Shown piece after piece: positions 21,408-29,441 of a DNA stretch of 33,667 nt. The stretch spans positions 1-33,667 of the forward strand of contig NZ_JASZYF010000044.1 of assembly GCF_030317115.1 (NCBI RefSeq). The letters run 5' to 3'. Source of the DNA: Variovorax gracilis. Its GTDB lineage: Bacteria; Pseudomonadota; Gammaproteobacteria; Burkholderiales; Burkholderiaceae_C. Position 1 is the first letter of the stretch. Each line of letters opens with the position of its first letter. The position numbers were made by a program, and so were the translations under genes. The notes under the pieces are model-generated. The model was not told where the DNA came from. It saw only the letters and a program-made list of their open reading frames with translations, and searched no databases.

Positions 21408-23060
21408 CTACGGCGACAGCGCGAATCCTTCGTAGCCCTTCGCTGCGACTTCCTCGCACTTCCTGCGATAGCCACCGACGCCTTCCAGGCCGAGGTAGGG
21501 CAGGAACCTGCGCGGCTTGCCTGGAATATTGGCGCCCATGTACCAGGAATTCGCTCCCGGCATCAAGGTCATGTTGACGATCTCGGCGACGTGCGCGGCC
21601 CATTGCGCCTGAGCCTGTGGCATCGCCTCGATCGTCGCGAGCTTGTTCCTGCGCATGTGATCGATGCACTCCGTGACCCACTCGACATGCTGTTCGATGG
21701 ACACCGGCATGTTGGACAGCACGGATGGGCTCTGCGGCCCGGTAATTGTGAACAGGTTCGGGAACCCCGCGACCATCAAGCCGAGGTAGGCCTGCGGGCC
21801 GTCCTCCCACTCCTGCGCCAGCGAGCGGCCGTCGCGCCCCCGGATGCCGAGGTCCTTCAACGGTCCCGTCATCGCGTCGAAGCCGGTGGCCAGGACGATG
21901 ATGTCCAACTCGTATTCCTTGCCGCCGGCAAGGATGCCTGTGGGCGTGATCTCCTCGATCGGGCCGTCGGTGCTGGCATCCACCAGCACCACGTTGGGCT
22001 TGTTGAATGTCTCGTAGTAGTTGGTGTCCAGCGGCTGGCGCTTGGTGCCGTAGGCGTAGGTCTTGGGGATCAGTTTCTCGGCGACTTCCGGGTCCTTGAC
22101 GGTCGCGCGGATCTTGCGCTTGAGGTAGTCGGCGATGACGTCGTTGGCCTCCTGGTTGAAGAACATGTCCTGATAGTTGGCGAGCCAGAATGCGAAGCCG
22201 CCGTCGCCCCACATGCGGTCGAATTCGGCCTCGCGCTCCTCGGCCGTGGTCTCGAGGACGGATTTGGGGATGAAGCTCAACTCGAACCCGAAGAACGACT
22301 TGCGGATGTTGTCGACGATGGTGTCGTAGTTGGCCTTGCGCGCTTTCGTCACTTCAGGATCGACTTTGCCGTTGCGTGCAGGTACGCAGAAGTTCGGCGT
22401 ACGCTGGAAGACTGTCAGGTGCCTGGCTTGCTGCGAGATTTCGGGGATCGCCTGGACAGCTGTCGCGCCGGTGCCGATCACGCCGACGCGCTTGTTCGTG
22501 AAGTCGACCCCGTCGTGCGGCCACCGGCTGGTGTGATAGGCCCGGCCCTTGAACGAATCAAGGCCCTTGTAGTCCGGCAGGTTGAGTGTCGACAGGCTGC
22601 CGACCGCCGCAATCACATATCGCGCCGAGATGGCGTCGCCCTTGTCCGTACGCACGGTCCATCGGTGAGACTTCTCGTCGTAGACCGTTTCGGTCACGCG
22701 CTTGCCAAAGAGAATGTCGGGTTTGAGGTCGAAGCGGTCAGCGCAGTGTTCGAGGTAGCGCAGGATCTCGTCCTGTTCGGGATAGCGCTCGGACCATTCC
22801 CATTCCTGGAGCAGGTTCTTGTCGAAGGTATAGCAATAGATGTAGCTGTCGGAGTCGCACCGTGCGCCGGGGTAGCGGTTCCAGTACCAGGTTCCGCCAA
22901 CGCCGTTGCCAGCCTCGATGACCTTCACCTTCATGCCGAGCTTGTCACGCAGCGACTTCAGCATGTACATCCCGGAGAACCCGGCGCCGATGATCACGGC
23001 ATCCAGTTCGACGGCTGCTGGCGCGCTCGACGGGCGAGTGTCCTGAGTCGATGTGGTCAT
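21408..23060 (-). CDS. Flavin-dependent Baeyer-Villiger monooxygenase (cyclohexanone monooxygenase type)
   Basis: A 550-residue class B flavoprotein monooxygenase. It has the FAD motif GAGFSG at 25-30, GVGGTWYWNRYPGARCD at 53-69, the Baeyer-Villiger fingerprint FKGRAYHTSRWP at 170-181 (FxGxxxHxxxWP), and the NADPH motif GTGATA at 196-201. A second conserved segment, LATGFDAMTG, is near the middle. Such enzymes insert oxygen beside a ketone to give an ester or lactone. I chose the ATG at 23060, which has AAAGGAGA nine bases upstream, rather than longer in-frame starts. It is divergent from an LCAT-like lipase, which could hydrolyse the ester product. The substrate is unknown; cyclic ketones and aryl ketones are typical. 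Confidence 0.93.
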   Translation of the reverse strand: MTTSTQDTRPSSAPAAVELDAVIIGAGFSGMYMLKSLRDKLGMKVKVIEAGNGVGGTWYWNRYPGARCDSDSYIYCYTFDKNLLQEWEWSERYPEQDEILRYLEHCADRFDLKPDILFGKRVTETVYDEKSHRWTVRTDKGDAISARYVIAAVGSLSTLNLPDYKGLDSFKGRAYHTSRWPHDGVDFTNKRVGVIGTGATAVQAIPEISQQARHLTVFQRTPNFCVPARNGKVDPEVTKARKANYDTIVDNIRKSFFGFELSFIPKSVLETTAEEREAEFDRMWGDGGFAFWLANYQDMFFNQEANDVIADYLKRKIRATVKDPEVAEKLIPKTYAYGTKRQPLDTNYYETFNKPNVVLVDASTDGPIEEITPTGILAGGKEYELDIIVLATGFDAMTGPLKDLGIRGRDGRSLAQEWEDGPQAYLGLMVAGFPNLFTITGPQSPSVLSNMPVSIEQHVEWVTECIDHMRRNKLATIEAMPQAQAQWAAHVAEIVNMTLMPGANSWYMGANIPGKPRRFLPYLGLEGVGGYRRKCEEVAAKGYEGFALSP

Positions 23061-23409
23061 GGTCACGGTCTCCTTTGTGGCGTGAAGCGTCCGGTTGCTG
23101 CTGCCGCAAGCCTGAACGATAGACGCGTGCTCCGCTCGCGTGGAGAGCCGAATGCTGCGATTCCTACAACAGTTGTTACCGAAGGCGCTCGCCACCAGGT
23201 TGGGCGTTGCGCACGAGGGGCTGTGACGCGAGCCTCGCGATCGCGTCGTCCTCGCGTTCAGGGAGCAATCAGCTCCTCAACAAGAAGGACGAAGTTGCAC
23301 CGCAGACACCTAGAATTTTCACTGCAGCAGGGGCGACCTTGGGACGGCCTTTGTCCCATCGAGGCGGCTCTCGCTCTGCAAGCGCGAGGGCGACCGGAAA
23401 GGGAAAGCG
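23061..23409. other. Divergent promoter region between monooxygenase and lipase genes
   Basis: The gap separates two divergent genes, so it should hold promoters for both. A short dyad, ACAAC-A-GTTGT (23166-23176), near the middle is a possible operator. GGGAC-N7-GTCCC near 23340-23357 forms a small hairpin just ahead of the lipase. No clean sigma-70 boxes were found. Confidence 0.45.
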
Positions 23410-24678
23410 ATGAGCTACGAGACCAATCGCGATCTCGAGCAACTCAGGATGCTCGATCACGCGATCGATGACTTCATCGATCGCTACTTTCAGATCGGCG
23501 GCCCTGCCAGCGGCAAGCGACACACGGTGTTCGTGTTTCCGGGCGGCCTCGGCAGCCAACTCAAGCGAGCAACCAGACCCTATGTGCAAGGCGGTCCGTC
23601 GAACCAGACCTTTGCGTACAAGAGGAAGTGGTTCGACATGCACAGCATGATGGGCAGCGTGCTGGAAGTCGAGATGGTCAAGGTGGGCCCCAAGCATCGT
23701 GACAAGGGAAACCGGTTCGTCCTTGCGGATGGGCCGCTCAAGTTTGCGGGCCTCACGCCCTACGATGGCTTCGTGGAATGGTGCAAGGCGCAGAAGGTCG
23801 ACTACTTCGTCTTCGGCTGGGACTGGCGCCGCACCACCGATGAGATCGGCAAGTTCTTCGTCCAGAAGTTCCTGCCGTATTTCCAGAACCGGGTGAAGGA
23901 CGAGTGCAACAACGCCGATGCGCTGGAGAGCTACTCGCTTGTCGGGCACAGCGCGGGAGGCATGATCGTCAACTGGATCCTGCGCAAGCACGACACGCCG
24001 GCGCTGAAGGCGGCAGTGACCGTGGCCACGCCGTTCTACGGCTATGGGGGCCAGATCCATCGATTCTTCGAAGGGGAGCCGCTCCTGAATCTGCTTGATC
24101 AGGTCAAGGTTCGCAGGGTGCTGACGTCGATGCCGGCGCTCTACGCGTTTCAGTTTCTCGACGCCAAGAAGACGTTTGCAAGGTACGGGGCGGCGCTGGC
24201 CGCCGATCCGAACTACCCGTTGACGGCGTATCCCAGCACCGACAAGGACACGGGGGAGGTGGCCGATCCCTATTACCCGTCGACCAACGGCGCTCTGCAT
24301 CGCTATCCCACCATCAGCCAGACGGGGTTCGATCTTGGAGAAGTGAAAAAGGCACGAAAGCTCGTCCAGTTCCTCGCTTCCGACCTCGACCCATCGATCG
24401 CGAGCAAGTTTTTCAACATTCGTTGCGTGAGCGGGCAACAGAACACGCTCGGCAGCACCACCTGGCAATGGGTGCCACCCATCACGCCGACGCCCATTGG
24501 CGACGTAGCCCAAGTGCCCGGAGACGACACGCAACCCGCGTGGACCGCTCGACACGTCGGCCTGGCGGGCTCGAACTCCGCGAACGTCAAGACGCTGCTC
24601 GGCTCCAACCTAGGCCACATCCTCGCCATGAGCCAGCCGCAGACCATTGCGGCCATTGCCGATGCGCTCAGCCTCTAA
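23410..24678 (+). CDS. LCAT-like alpha/beta hydrolase (lipase/acyltransferase)
   Basis: A 422-residue alpha/beta hydrolase. The nucleophile elbow is GHSAGG with Ser181, after VFPGGLGSQL near residues 42-51 (oxyanion region) and FGWDWR at 135-140. That last motif is the LCAT-family YDWR-type segment. A candidate catalytic histidine is in NLGHIL near the C-terminus. There is no signal peptide, so it probably acts in the cytoplasm. It would hydrolyse or transfer acyl groups from esters. The ATG has GGAAAGGGAAAG upstream. A small protein gene starts 8 bases after its stop. The divergent Baeyer-Villiger monooxygenase suggests that an ester could be a shared intermediate; this is inference. Confidence 0.85.
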   Translation: MSYETNRDLEQLRMLDHAIDDFIDRYFQIGGPASGKRHTVFVFPGGLGSQLKRATRPYVQGGPSNQTFAYKRKWFDMHSMMGSVLEVEMVKVGPKHRDKGNRFVLADGPLKFAGLTPYDGFVEWCKAQKVDYFVFGWDWRRTTDEIGKFFVQKFLPYFQNRVKDECNNADALESYSLVGHSAGGMIVNWILRKHDTPALKAAVTVATPFYGYGGQIHRFFEGEPLLNLLDQVKVRRVLTSMPALYAFQFLDAKKTFARYGAALAADPNYPLTAYPSTDKDTGEVADPYYPSTNGALHRYPTISQTGFDLGEVKKARKLVQFLASDLDPSIASKFFNIRCVSGQQNTLGSTTWQWVPPITPTPIGDVAQVPGDDTQPAWTARHVGLAGSNSANVKTLLGSNLGHILAMSQPQTIAAIADALSL

Positions 24679-24686
24679 GGACTGCC

Positions 24687-24947
24687 ATGCCTGAAAAAAC
24701 CGTCCCGTCGCACATTGAAATCGCAACTTCCGCCGAGGCACTGAAGTTCGTCAGGGATCTTCAGAAGGACTTTGCCAACAAGCCTCAAACACCAGCGCTC
24801 AGGAGACGACTGCGCGAGAGACTGGCGAAGTCGAGCAACGAGAAGCTGGTCGGCATAGCTTTCCGAATTTTCGCGGACCTCTTGAGGCCGCCGCAGGAGG
24901 ATCCGCACCGCACAACGCGAACGCGCGCCAAGCCATCCGGGTCGTGA
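24687..24947 (+). CDS. Small hypothetical protein downstream of the lipase, 86 residues
   Basis: An 86-residue protein, unrecognised. It starts with MPEKTVPSHIEIATSAEALK and is mostly helical with a basic, Arg/Pro/Thr-rich tail. It has no signal peptide or membrane segment. The ATG at 24687 is 8 bases after the lipase stop, close enough to be translationally coupled, though the local ribosome site is only TAAGGA. It may be a chaperone or accessory to the hydrolase, but nothing in the sequence proves that. A hairpin that may end the transcript follows 28 bases downstream. Confidence 0.6.
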   Translation: MPEKTVPSHIEIATSAEALKFVRDLQKDFANKPQTPALRRRLRERLAKSSNEKLVGIAFRIFADLLRPPQEDPHRTTRTRAKPSGS

Positions 24948-24974
24948 GGGTCGTGAGCGGCCGGGAAGGTTTCC

Positions 24975-25002
24975 AGAAACGGACTCTTTGTAGTCCGTTT
25001 CT
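24975..25002 (+). terminator. Perfect 11-bp hairpin, likely terminator of the lipase unit
   Basis: AGAAACGGACT (24975-24985) and AGTCCGTTTCT (24992-25002) form a perfect 11-bp stem with a six-base loop. It comes 28 bases after the small gene. The 3' side is only T-rich within the stem itself and lacks a true U-tract, so termination strength is uncertain. Confidence 0.55.
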
Positions 25003-25167
25003 CTCAACACCTTGAAATAAGACAATGTATATTATGTAAAATGAATGATGGAGTGCTGGCGCTCTTGCAGTCCGCGGCGCCCCCACTCACAACGCAGAAG
25101 TCGGTCTGAACACGACGGGAATGCGAGTCGGCACCGTTGCCTTGCATCAACTGCAGGAGCTATCCGC

Positions 25168-25458
25168 ATGGCCGAAAAGAAAGACACCCAGGCGCGCGCC
25201 CAGACGCAGCCTCAGGACGCGGCCGAGCGCCTGGCCATCGCCGCAAAAGCGGCGACGGACGCAACGCGATGCCGACTCAAGCCTAGTGTCCAAACAGCCG
25301 CGCGATGCCCCCGCGCAGATGCGCTTCCATGGCTTGCCTCGCAGCGTGCGCGTCCTGTCGCTCGATGGCTTGTTCGACGGCTGCATGCTCCTGGCACACA
25401 CCCGTCCGGCGTTCACCTTGCGACCTGTCCGCCAAGCTGCGCGAGAGTCCGATACTGA
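25168..25458 (+). CDS. Possible 5' remnant of a gene, running antisense into the GntR gene
   Basis: A strong ribosome site (AGGAG, eight bases ahead) precedes the ATG at 25168. The first 30-40 codons (MAEKKDTQARAQTQPQDAAE then RLAIAAKAATDAT) read like a natural hydrophilic N-terminus. After about 25283 the frame merely runs antisense to the GntR gene and turns Arg/Pro-rich, which is typical of a non-coding shadow frame. The natural part may be the remaining start of a gene cut off by a rearrangement that joined the regulator next to it. An AT-rich patch at 25012-25042 (TTGAAA, 19 bases, TAAAAT) could be its promoter. Confidence 0.3.
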   Translation: MAEKKDTQARAQTQPQDAAERLAIAAKAATDATRCRLKPSVQTAARCPRADALPWLASQRARPVARWLVRRLHAPGTHPSGVHLATCPPSCARVRY

Positions 25459-26026
25459 ACCGCGTCTGCGGCGCCAGCGCGGTCATCGTCATGCTGAAGA
25501 AGCGATTGCCACAGGCCTGGGCCACCGCGTCGTGGAAGGCGACGTCTTCTTCCACGGCGTCGCTTCCCTCCTCCAGTGCCTGCTCAAAGCGCTCGCGGCA
25601 GCGACGGATGTGGTGCATCTGATCGGCGGTGCGCATTTGCGCCGCGCGCGAGGCTGCTTCGCCTTCCATGAAGCACCGGTATTCCAAGAAAGCGCGGATG
25701 TCCGCAATGTTCTTCAGCGTACTCACCGAGATGGGCCTCGCTTGAGGTAGCGCGTCGGTGACAAACGTGCCCGACCCCTTGCGCACATAGATGCGGCCCT
25801 CATCGCGAAGGCGCGCCAGCGCCTGGCGCAGCACTGGCCGCGACACGCCAAGGCGTTGCGACAGCGCCGTTTCACCGGGCAAACGCGCGCGGGACTCGAA
25901 ACCCGGCGTACCCAGTAGTTGGAGAAGGTCTTCGTAGACCTTGTCACCCAACAGTCGTTGCGCCCTTTGTGCATGCGCAGTCGGGTGTGCGGTGGTGCTT
26001 CCGGTGTCGAGAGTAGAAGAATTCAT
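25283..26026 (-). CDS. GntR family regulator, FCD subfamily
   Basis: A 247-residue regulator. The winged helix-turn-helix occupies about 25-92: LPGETALSQRLGVSRPVLRQ and EGRIYVRKGSGTFV. The C-terminal all-helical FCD domain (about 105-245) has the usual metal or ligand residues Asp161, His165, His214 and His236 (DVAFHDAVAQA, QEHAAVEQAI). I start it at the ATG at 26026; the frame opens further upstream but that part crosses the divergent promoter region. No Shine-Dalgarno is obvious. It is divergent from the enolase-superfamily gene and probably represses or activates it in response to a sugar acid or hydroxy acid. Confidence 0.9.
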   Translation of the reverse strand: MNSSTLDTGSTTAHPTAHAQRAQRLLGDKVYEDLLQLLGTPGFESRARLPGETALSQRLGVSRPVLRQALARLRDEGRIYVRKGSGTFVTDALPQARPISVSTLKNIADIRAFLEYRCFMEGEAASRAAQMRTADQMHHIRRCRERFEQALEEGSDAVEEDVAFHDAVAQACGNRFFSMTMTALAPQTRFSIGLSRSLADRSQGERRTGVCQEHAAVEQAIERQDAHAARQAMEAHLRGGIARLFGH

Positions 26027-26149
26027 TTGACAGCTAATTACAGGGTAAGCATGAAATTGGGGAAAACGGATGCTCCAGCACAATGCATTCACGACAAATT
26101 GCTCGCAAAGCTCCTGATTTTCTGCCAAAGATATAAAAAGCTGTAACTC
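26027..26149. promoter_or_regulatory. Divergent control region between FCD-GntR regulator and dehydratase gene
   Basis: This AT-rich 123-base gap separates the two divergent genes. TATAAA at 26132-26137 is a candidate -10 box for the rightward gene. It lies only 12 bases before the ATG at 26150, and no ribosome site precedes that ATG, so the transcript may be nearly leaderless. I found no -35 box at normal spacing and no clear FCD operator palindrome. Confidence 0.45.
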
Positions 26150-27346
26150 ATGTCAATCATTCGCTCGCTCCGCACCTATCGGCTCCCGGACCGACCCAGC
26201 CTGATCTGGCTCGAATTGGAGACGAGCGATGGCCTCGTCGGACTGGGCGAGACCTTTCGTGGGGCGGCCTCGGTCGAGACCTGCCTGCATGAGGAACTCG
26301 TCCCCTGGCTGCTGGGGCGCGACGCAAGGCACATCGAAGGCATTTCGCGCCACCTGCTTACACCTTACGTGGGCTACAACAGCTCGGGCGTCGAAGTGCG
26401 CTCGGCCAGTGCCGTCGACATTGCCTTGTGGGACCTCGCGGGCCAGCGTCAGGGGGTGCCCGTCCATGAGGCGCTGGGTGGCGCAGCCCGCCTGAGCGTG
26501 CCGGTCTACAACACCTGTGCGGGCTACTCCTTCAACACCACCGGGAAGCGTCGCGACATCGGCATGGACGACCAGTCCCAAGGGCCTTACGACGACCAGG
26601 TCGCTTTCATGCGCGACGCCGGAGCGCTTGCCCAAAGCCTGTTGGACGAAGGCTACAAGGCCATGAAGATCTGGCCCTTCGACATCTATGCGCCCGCCAG
26701 CGGTGGCCACCTGATCAGCCTGCCCGACCTGGAAAAGGGGCTGGAGCCGTTCCGCAAGATCCGCGAGGCTGTCGGCAACCGTATCGAAGTGATGTGCGAA
26801 TTGCACAGCCTCTTCGGTGGCCACTCGGCCTTGCGCATCTGCCAGGCACTGGAGGACTACAACGTGTTCTGGGTCGAAGATCCGCTGTGCAAGATGGACG
26901 ACGCCGCGGGTCTCGCCGATTTGCGGCGCCGCACGCGGGTGCCCGTGTGCGGCAGCGAGACGTTGGGCGGTCTACGCCCCTTCCGCGATCTGCTTGCCAA
27001 CGACGCGCTCGACGTCGTGATGCTGGACCTGGCCTGGTGCGGCGGCTTCACGGAAGGGCGAAAGATTGCAGGTCTGGCCCAGGCCTACAACCGGCCGCTG
27101 GCGCCGCACGACTGCACCGGCCCCATCACCTTGATGGCAGGACTGCACATGGCACTGCATGCGCCGACAGCCATCTACCAGGAGGTGGTTCGCGCCACGC
27201 TGGCCACCTGGTACCGCGACATCGTCACCGACCTGCCGGTGATCCTTGACGGCATGGCCCAGCCACCCGTAGGTGCAGGGCTGGGCACCCGTCTCAAGGA
27301 TGCATTCAAGCAGCGCTCGGACCTCATCGTCCGAGAAAGCCGCTAG
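26150..27346 (+). CDS. Enolase superfamily dehydratase/racemase (mandelate racemase/muconate lactonizing enzyme family)
   Basis: A 398-residue enolase-superfamily enzyme. It has the N-terminal capping domain (about 1-115), then the barrel with the base motif YKAMKIWPFD (Lys170 and Lys173). Candidate metal ligands are Glu217 (CELHS), Glu243 (WVEDP) and Glu270 (GSETLGG), with a second base or acid, His320 (APHDCTGP). This pattern fits the sugar-acid dehydratase side of the family, which removes water from aldonic or hydroxy acids after proton abstraction next to the carboxylate. The substrate is not determined. The gene starts a rightward unit with a hydroxyacid dehydrogenase-like protein and a Bug receptor, divergent from the FCD regulator. 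Confidence 0.9.
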   Translation: MSIIRSLRTYRLPDRPSLIWLELETSDGLVGLGETFRGAASVETCLHEELVPWLLGRDARHIEGISRHLLTPYVGYNSSGVEVRSASAVDIALWDLAGQRQGVPVHEALGGAARLSVPVYNTCAGYSFNTTGKRRDIGMDDQSQGPYDDQVAFMRDAGALAQSLLDEGYKAMKIWPFDIYAPASGGHLISLPDLEKGLEPFRKIREAVGNRIEVMCELHSLFGGHSALRICQALEDYNVFWVEDPLCKMDDAAGLADLRRRTRVPVCGSETLGGLRPFRDLLANDALDVVMLDLAWCGGFTEGRKIAGLAQAYNRPLAPHDCTGPITLMAGLHMALHAPTAIYQEVVRATLATWYRDIVTDLPVILDGMAQPPVGAGLGTRLKDAFKQRSDLIVRESR

Positions 27347-27394
27347 CGGGCATTGCATCGCGACTGCGCCCTGCTCTTCTCTCAAGACTTCGAC

Positions 27395-28354
27395 ATGCAC
27401 ATCCAGATCGTCGGGCTTCATGCGCCCAATGCGCCGCGGTTGCGGGCCCTGCTCGGCCCCGGGCACGAGGTGGAGGCCCTCCTTGCTTTCCCCGATTCAG
27501 GTGCCATCCACTCGGACGTCGTCATCAGCAACAGCATCGGCGCCGGCGAAGCATCCCGCCTGCGCAGCCGGCTGGTGCACGTGCCCGGCGCAGGATGGGA
27601 ACAGATCGCCTGCCCGTCGCTGCCCTCGGGAACGACTGTGTGCAATGTGCACGGCCACGAGGTCCCGATCGCCGAGTTCACCCTGCACGCCATCCTGGAG
27701 CACTGCCTTCGACTCTGGCAGTACCCGGCGCACCTGGACGCACCAGCCTGGGCGCAGGCCTACGCCAACCGGTCCCAGCACGAGGAAGCCCATGGCAAGA
27801 CCCTCGCGATCGTGGGCTTCGGCCACATCGGGCAAGAGATCGCGCGGCGCGCGCGGGCCTTCGGCATGCACGTGATCGCCGTGACGCGCAGCGGCAAGAA
27901 GGGTTCGGCAGATCTGGCCGACGAATTCGTTCCCGCGTCGACGCTGGACGACGTGCTCCCTCGCGTTCAATGCCTGGTGATCTGCTGCCCGCTGGACGAC
28001 AGCACCCGCGGCCTCATCGGCGCGCGCCAGCTTGCACTGCTGCCCGCGCAATCGCTGCTGGTCAACGTGGCGCGTGCGGAGGTGGTGGACGAGCAGGCAC
28101 TGTACGAAGCCCTGCGCGACAAGGCCCTGGCACGAGCCGTCCTCGACGTCTGGTACCAGTACCCGAAAAAGGACCAGGCACCGGTGAATCCATCACGATG
28201 GCCACTGCACGAGCTTCCCAACGTGCGCGCCACGCCCCACATCTCGGCCATGACGCCGGCCTTGCTCGACCGCCGCTACCGCTTCATGGCACAGAACATC
28301 GGGCGCCTGCAGCAAGGGCAGCCGCTCCTGAACGTGATCTACCAGGCGCCCTGA
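27395..28354 (+). CDS. D-2-hydroxyacid dehydrogenase family protein
   Basis: A 319-residue NAD-dependent D-2-hydroxyacid dehydrogenase family member. The nucleotide motif is GFGHIG at 141-146; Arg227 (NVARAEVVDE) and His282 (TPHISAMT) are the expected substrate Arg and catalytic His. The Glu that normally pairs with the His (as in DVFEQEP) is replaced: this protein reads DVWYQYP, so Tyr256 stands in its place. It may belong to a subfamily that works differently. I chose the ATG at 27395, because the usual family start (MHIQIVGLHA) is there; no strong ribosome site is visible. It probably acts on the 2-oxo acid produced by the upstream dehydratase. Confidence 0.88.
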   Translation: MHIQIVGLHAPNAPRLRALLGPGHEVEALLAFPDSGAIHSDVVISNSIGAGEASRLRSRLVHVPGAGWEQIACPSLPSGTTVCNVHGHEVPIAEFTLHAILEHCLRLWQYPAHLDAPAWAQAYANRSQHEEAHGKTLAIVGFGHIGQEIARRARAFGMHVIAVTRSGKKGSADLADEFVPASTLDDVLPRVQCLVICCPLDDSTRGLIGARQLALLPAQSLLVNVARAEVVDEQALYEALRDKALARAVLDVWYQYPKKDQAPVNPSRWPLHELPNVRATPHISAMTPALLDRRYRFMAQNIGRLQQGQPLLNVIYQAP

Positions 28355-28418
28355 GCGCTTTTTCCAGCCTCCGCTCGCAGCCACGCGAACGCCCCGCCAC
28401 ACATCCACGGAGACAGCC

Positions 28419-29438
28419 ATGAACACCGAGACTTCCACCACCACTTGCGCTCCTTCGAAGGCCAGGCGCGCCCTGCTCGGCATGGCTGCGGCAGCCCTGC
28501 TGGCGGGCGGCGCTTCCTTGCCGGTCCACGCGCAGGACGCAGCGAGCTACCCGAGCCGGATGATCCGCATCACGGTGCCCAACCCGGCGGGTGGCACTTC
28601 CGACGTGCTGGGGCGACTGCTGGCCAAGGAACTGGGCGAGATGTTCAAGCAGCCGGTCATCGTCGAGAACAAGGCCGGCGGCAATGGCCAGATCGGAGCG
28701 GCGTTCGTGGCCAAGTCGGCGCCGGATGGCTACAACCTGCTGCTGCTGGACATGAGCGTGCTGACCATCGGCCCCAGCGTGGTTCCGCAACTGCCCTACA
28801 GCCCACAGAAGGACCTGACGCCCATCACGATCCCGGCGTATTCGCCCCACCTGCTTGTCGTTCGGAACGATCTTCCTGTGAAGAACATCGACGAACTCGC
28901 CGCCTACGCCAAGAAGAGCGGCAAGCCCCCGAGCTTCGGCACGCCGCTGGCCTCCATCAGCCAGCTGGCAGGCATCCTGCTCGCGCAGGACCGCGGCTTC
29001 GAATTCAACGTCATCGGCTACAAGGGGGGCGCCCAGGCCCTGGCCGACCTCGCGGGTGGACAGATCGACAGCGCGATGGCGAGTGTGGTCGCCACCAACC
29101 AGCTGGTGCAGGGCGGCAAGGTCAAGGCCATTGCGGTCACCAGCGCCAAGCCGTTCGCGGCTACTCCGGGCGTGCCGACCGTCGCCTCGCAGATCCCGAA
29201 TTTCGTCACCGGCTCCTGGCAGGGCCTGCTGGCGCCGGCCAACACGCCGCCGGCCGTGCTCGACAAGCTGCAGGAGGCGGTCCAGCGCATCGTGACGCGC
29301 CCGGAGTTCGCCAAGCATCTGCAGGAACTCGGCTCCGAGCCCTCGACCATGAACCGCCAGCAGATCGCGGACTGGATGCGCGCGGAGACTCAGCGCTGGG
29401 GCAAGGTGGTCAAGGACAACAACATCAAGGCGGAATAA
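28419..29438 (+). CDS. Bug family tripartite tricarboxylate transporter substrate-binding protein
   Basis: A 339-residue Bug receptor. The first 38 residues are a signal peptide with a twin-arginine-like KARRALL start and cleavage after VHA. The mature protein begins with the usual SYPSRMIRITVPNPAGGTSD, then ENKAGGNGQIGAAFVAKSAPDGY and IGYKGGAQALADLAGGQID. Bug proteins capture carboxylates in the periplasm; this one lacks adjacent TctA and TctB membrane subunits, so it must use distant partners or act as a sensor. GGAG lies before the ATG at 28419. It is last in the sugar-acid unit, and its stop is only 3 bases from the convergent neighbour. Confidence 0.92.
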   Translation: MNTETSTTTCAPSKARRALLGMAAAALLAGGASLPVHAQDAASYPSRMIRITVPNPAGGTSDVLGRLLAKELGEMFKQPVIVENKAGGNGQIGAAFVAKSAPDGYNLLLLDMSVLTIGPSVVPQLPYSPQKDLTPITIPAYSPHLLVVRNDLPVKNIDELAAYAKKSGKPPSFGTPLASISQLAGILLAQDRGFEFNVIGYKGGAQALADLAGGQIDSAMASVVATNQLVQGGKVKAIAVTSAKPFAATPGVPTVASQIPNFVTGSWQGLLAPANTPPAVLDKLQEAVQRIVTRPEFAKHLQELGSEPSTMNRQQIADWMRAETQRWGKVVKDNNIKAE

Positions 29439-29441
29439 AGA

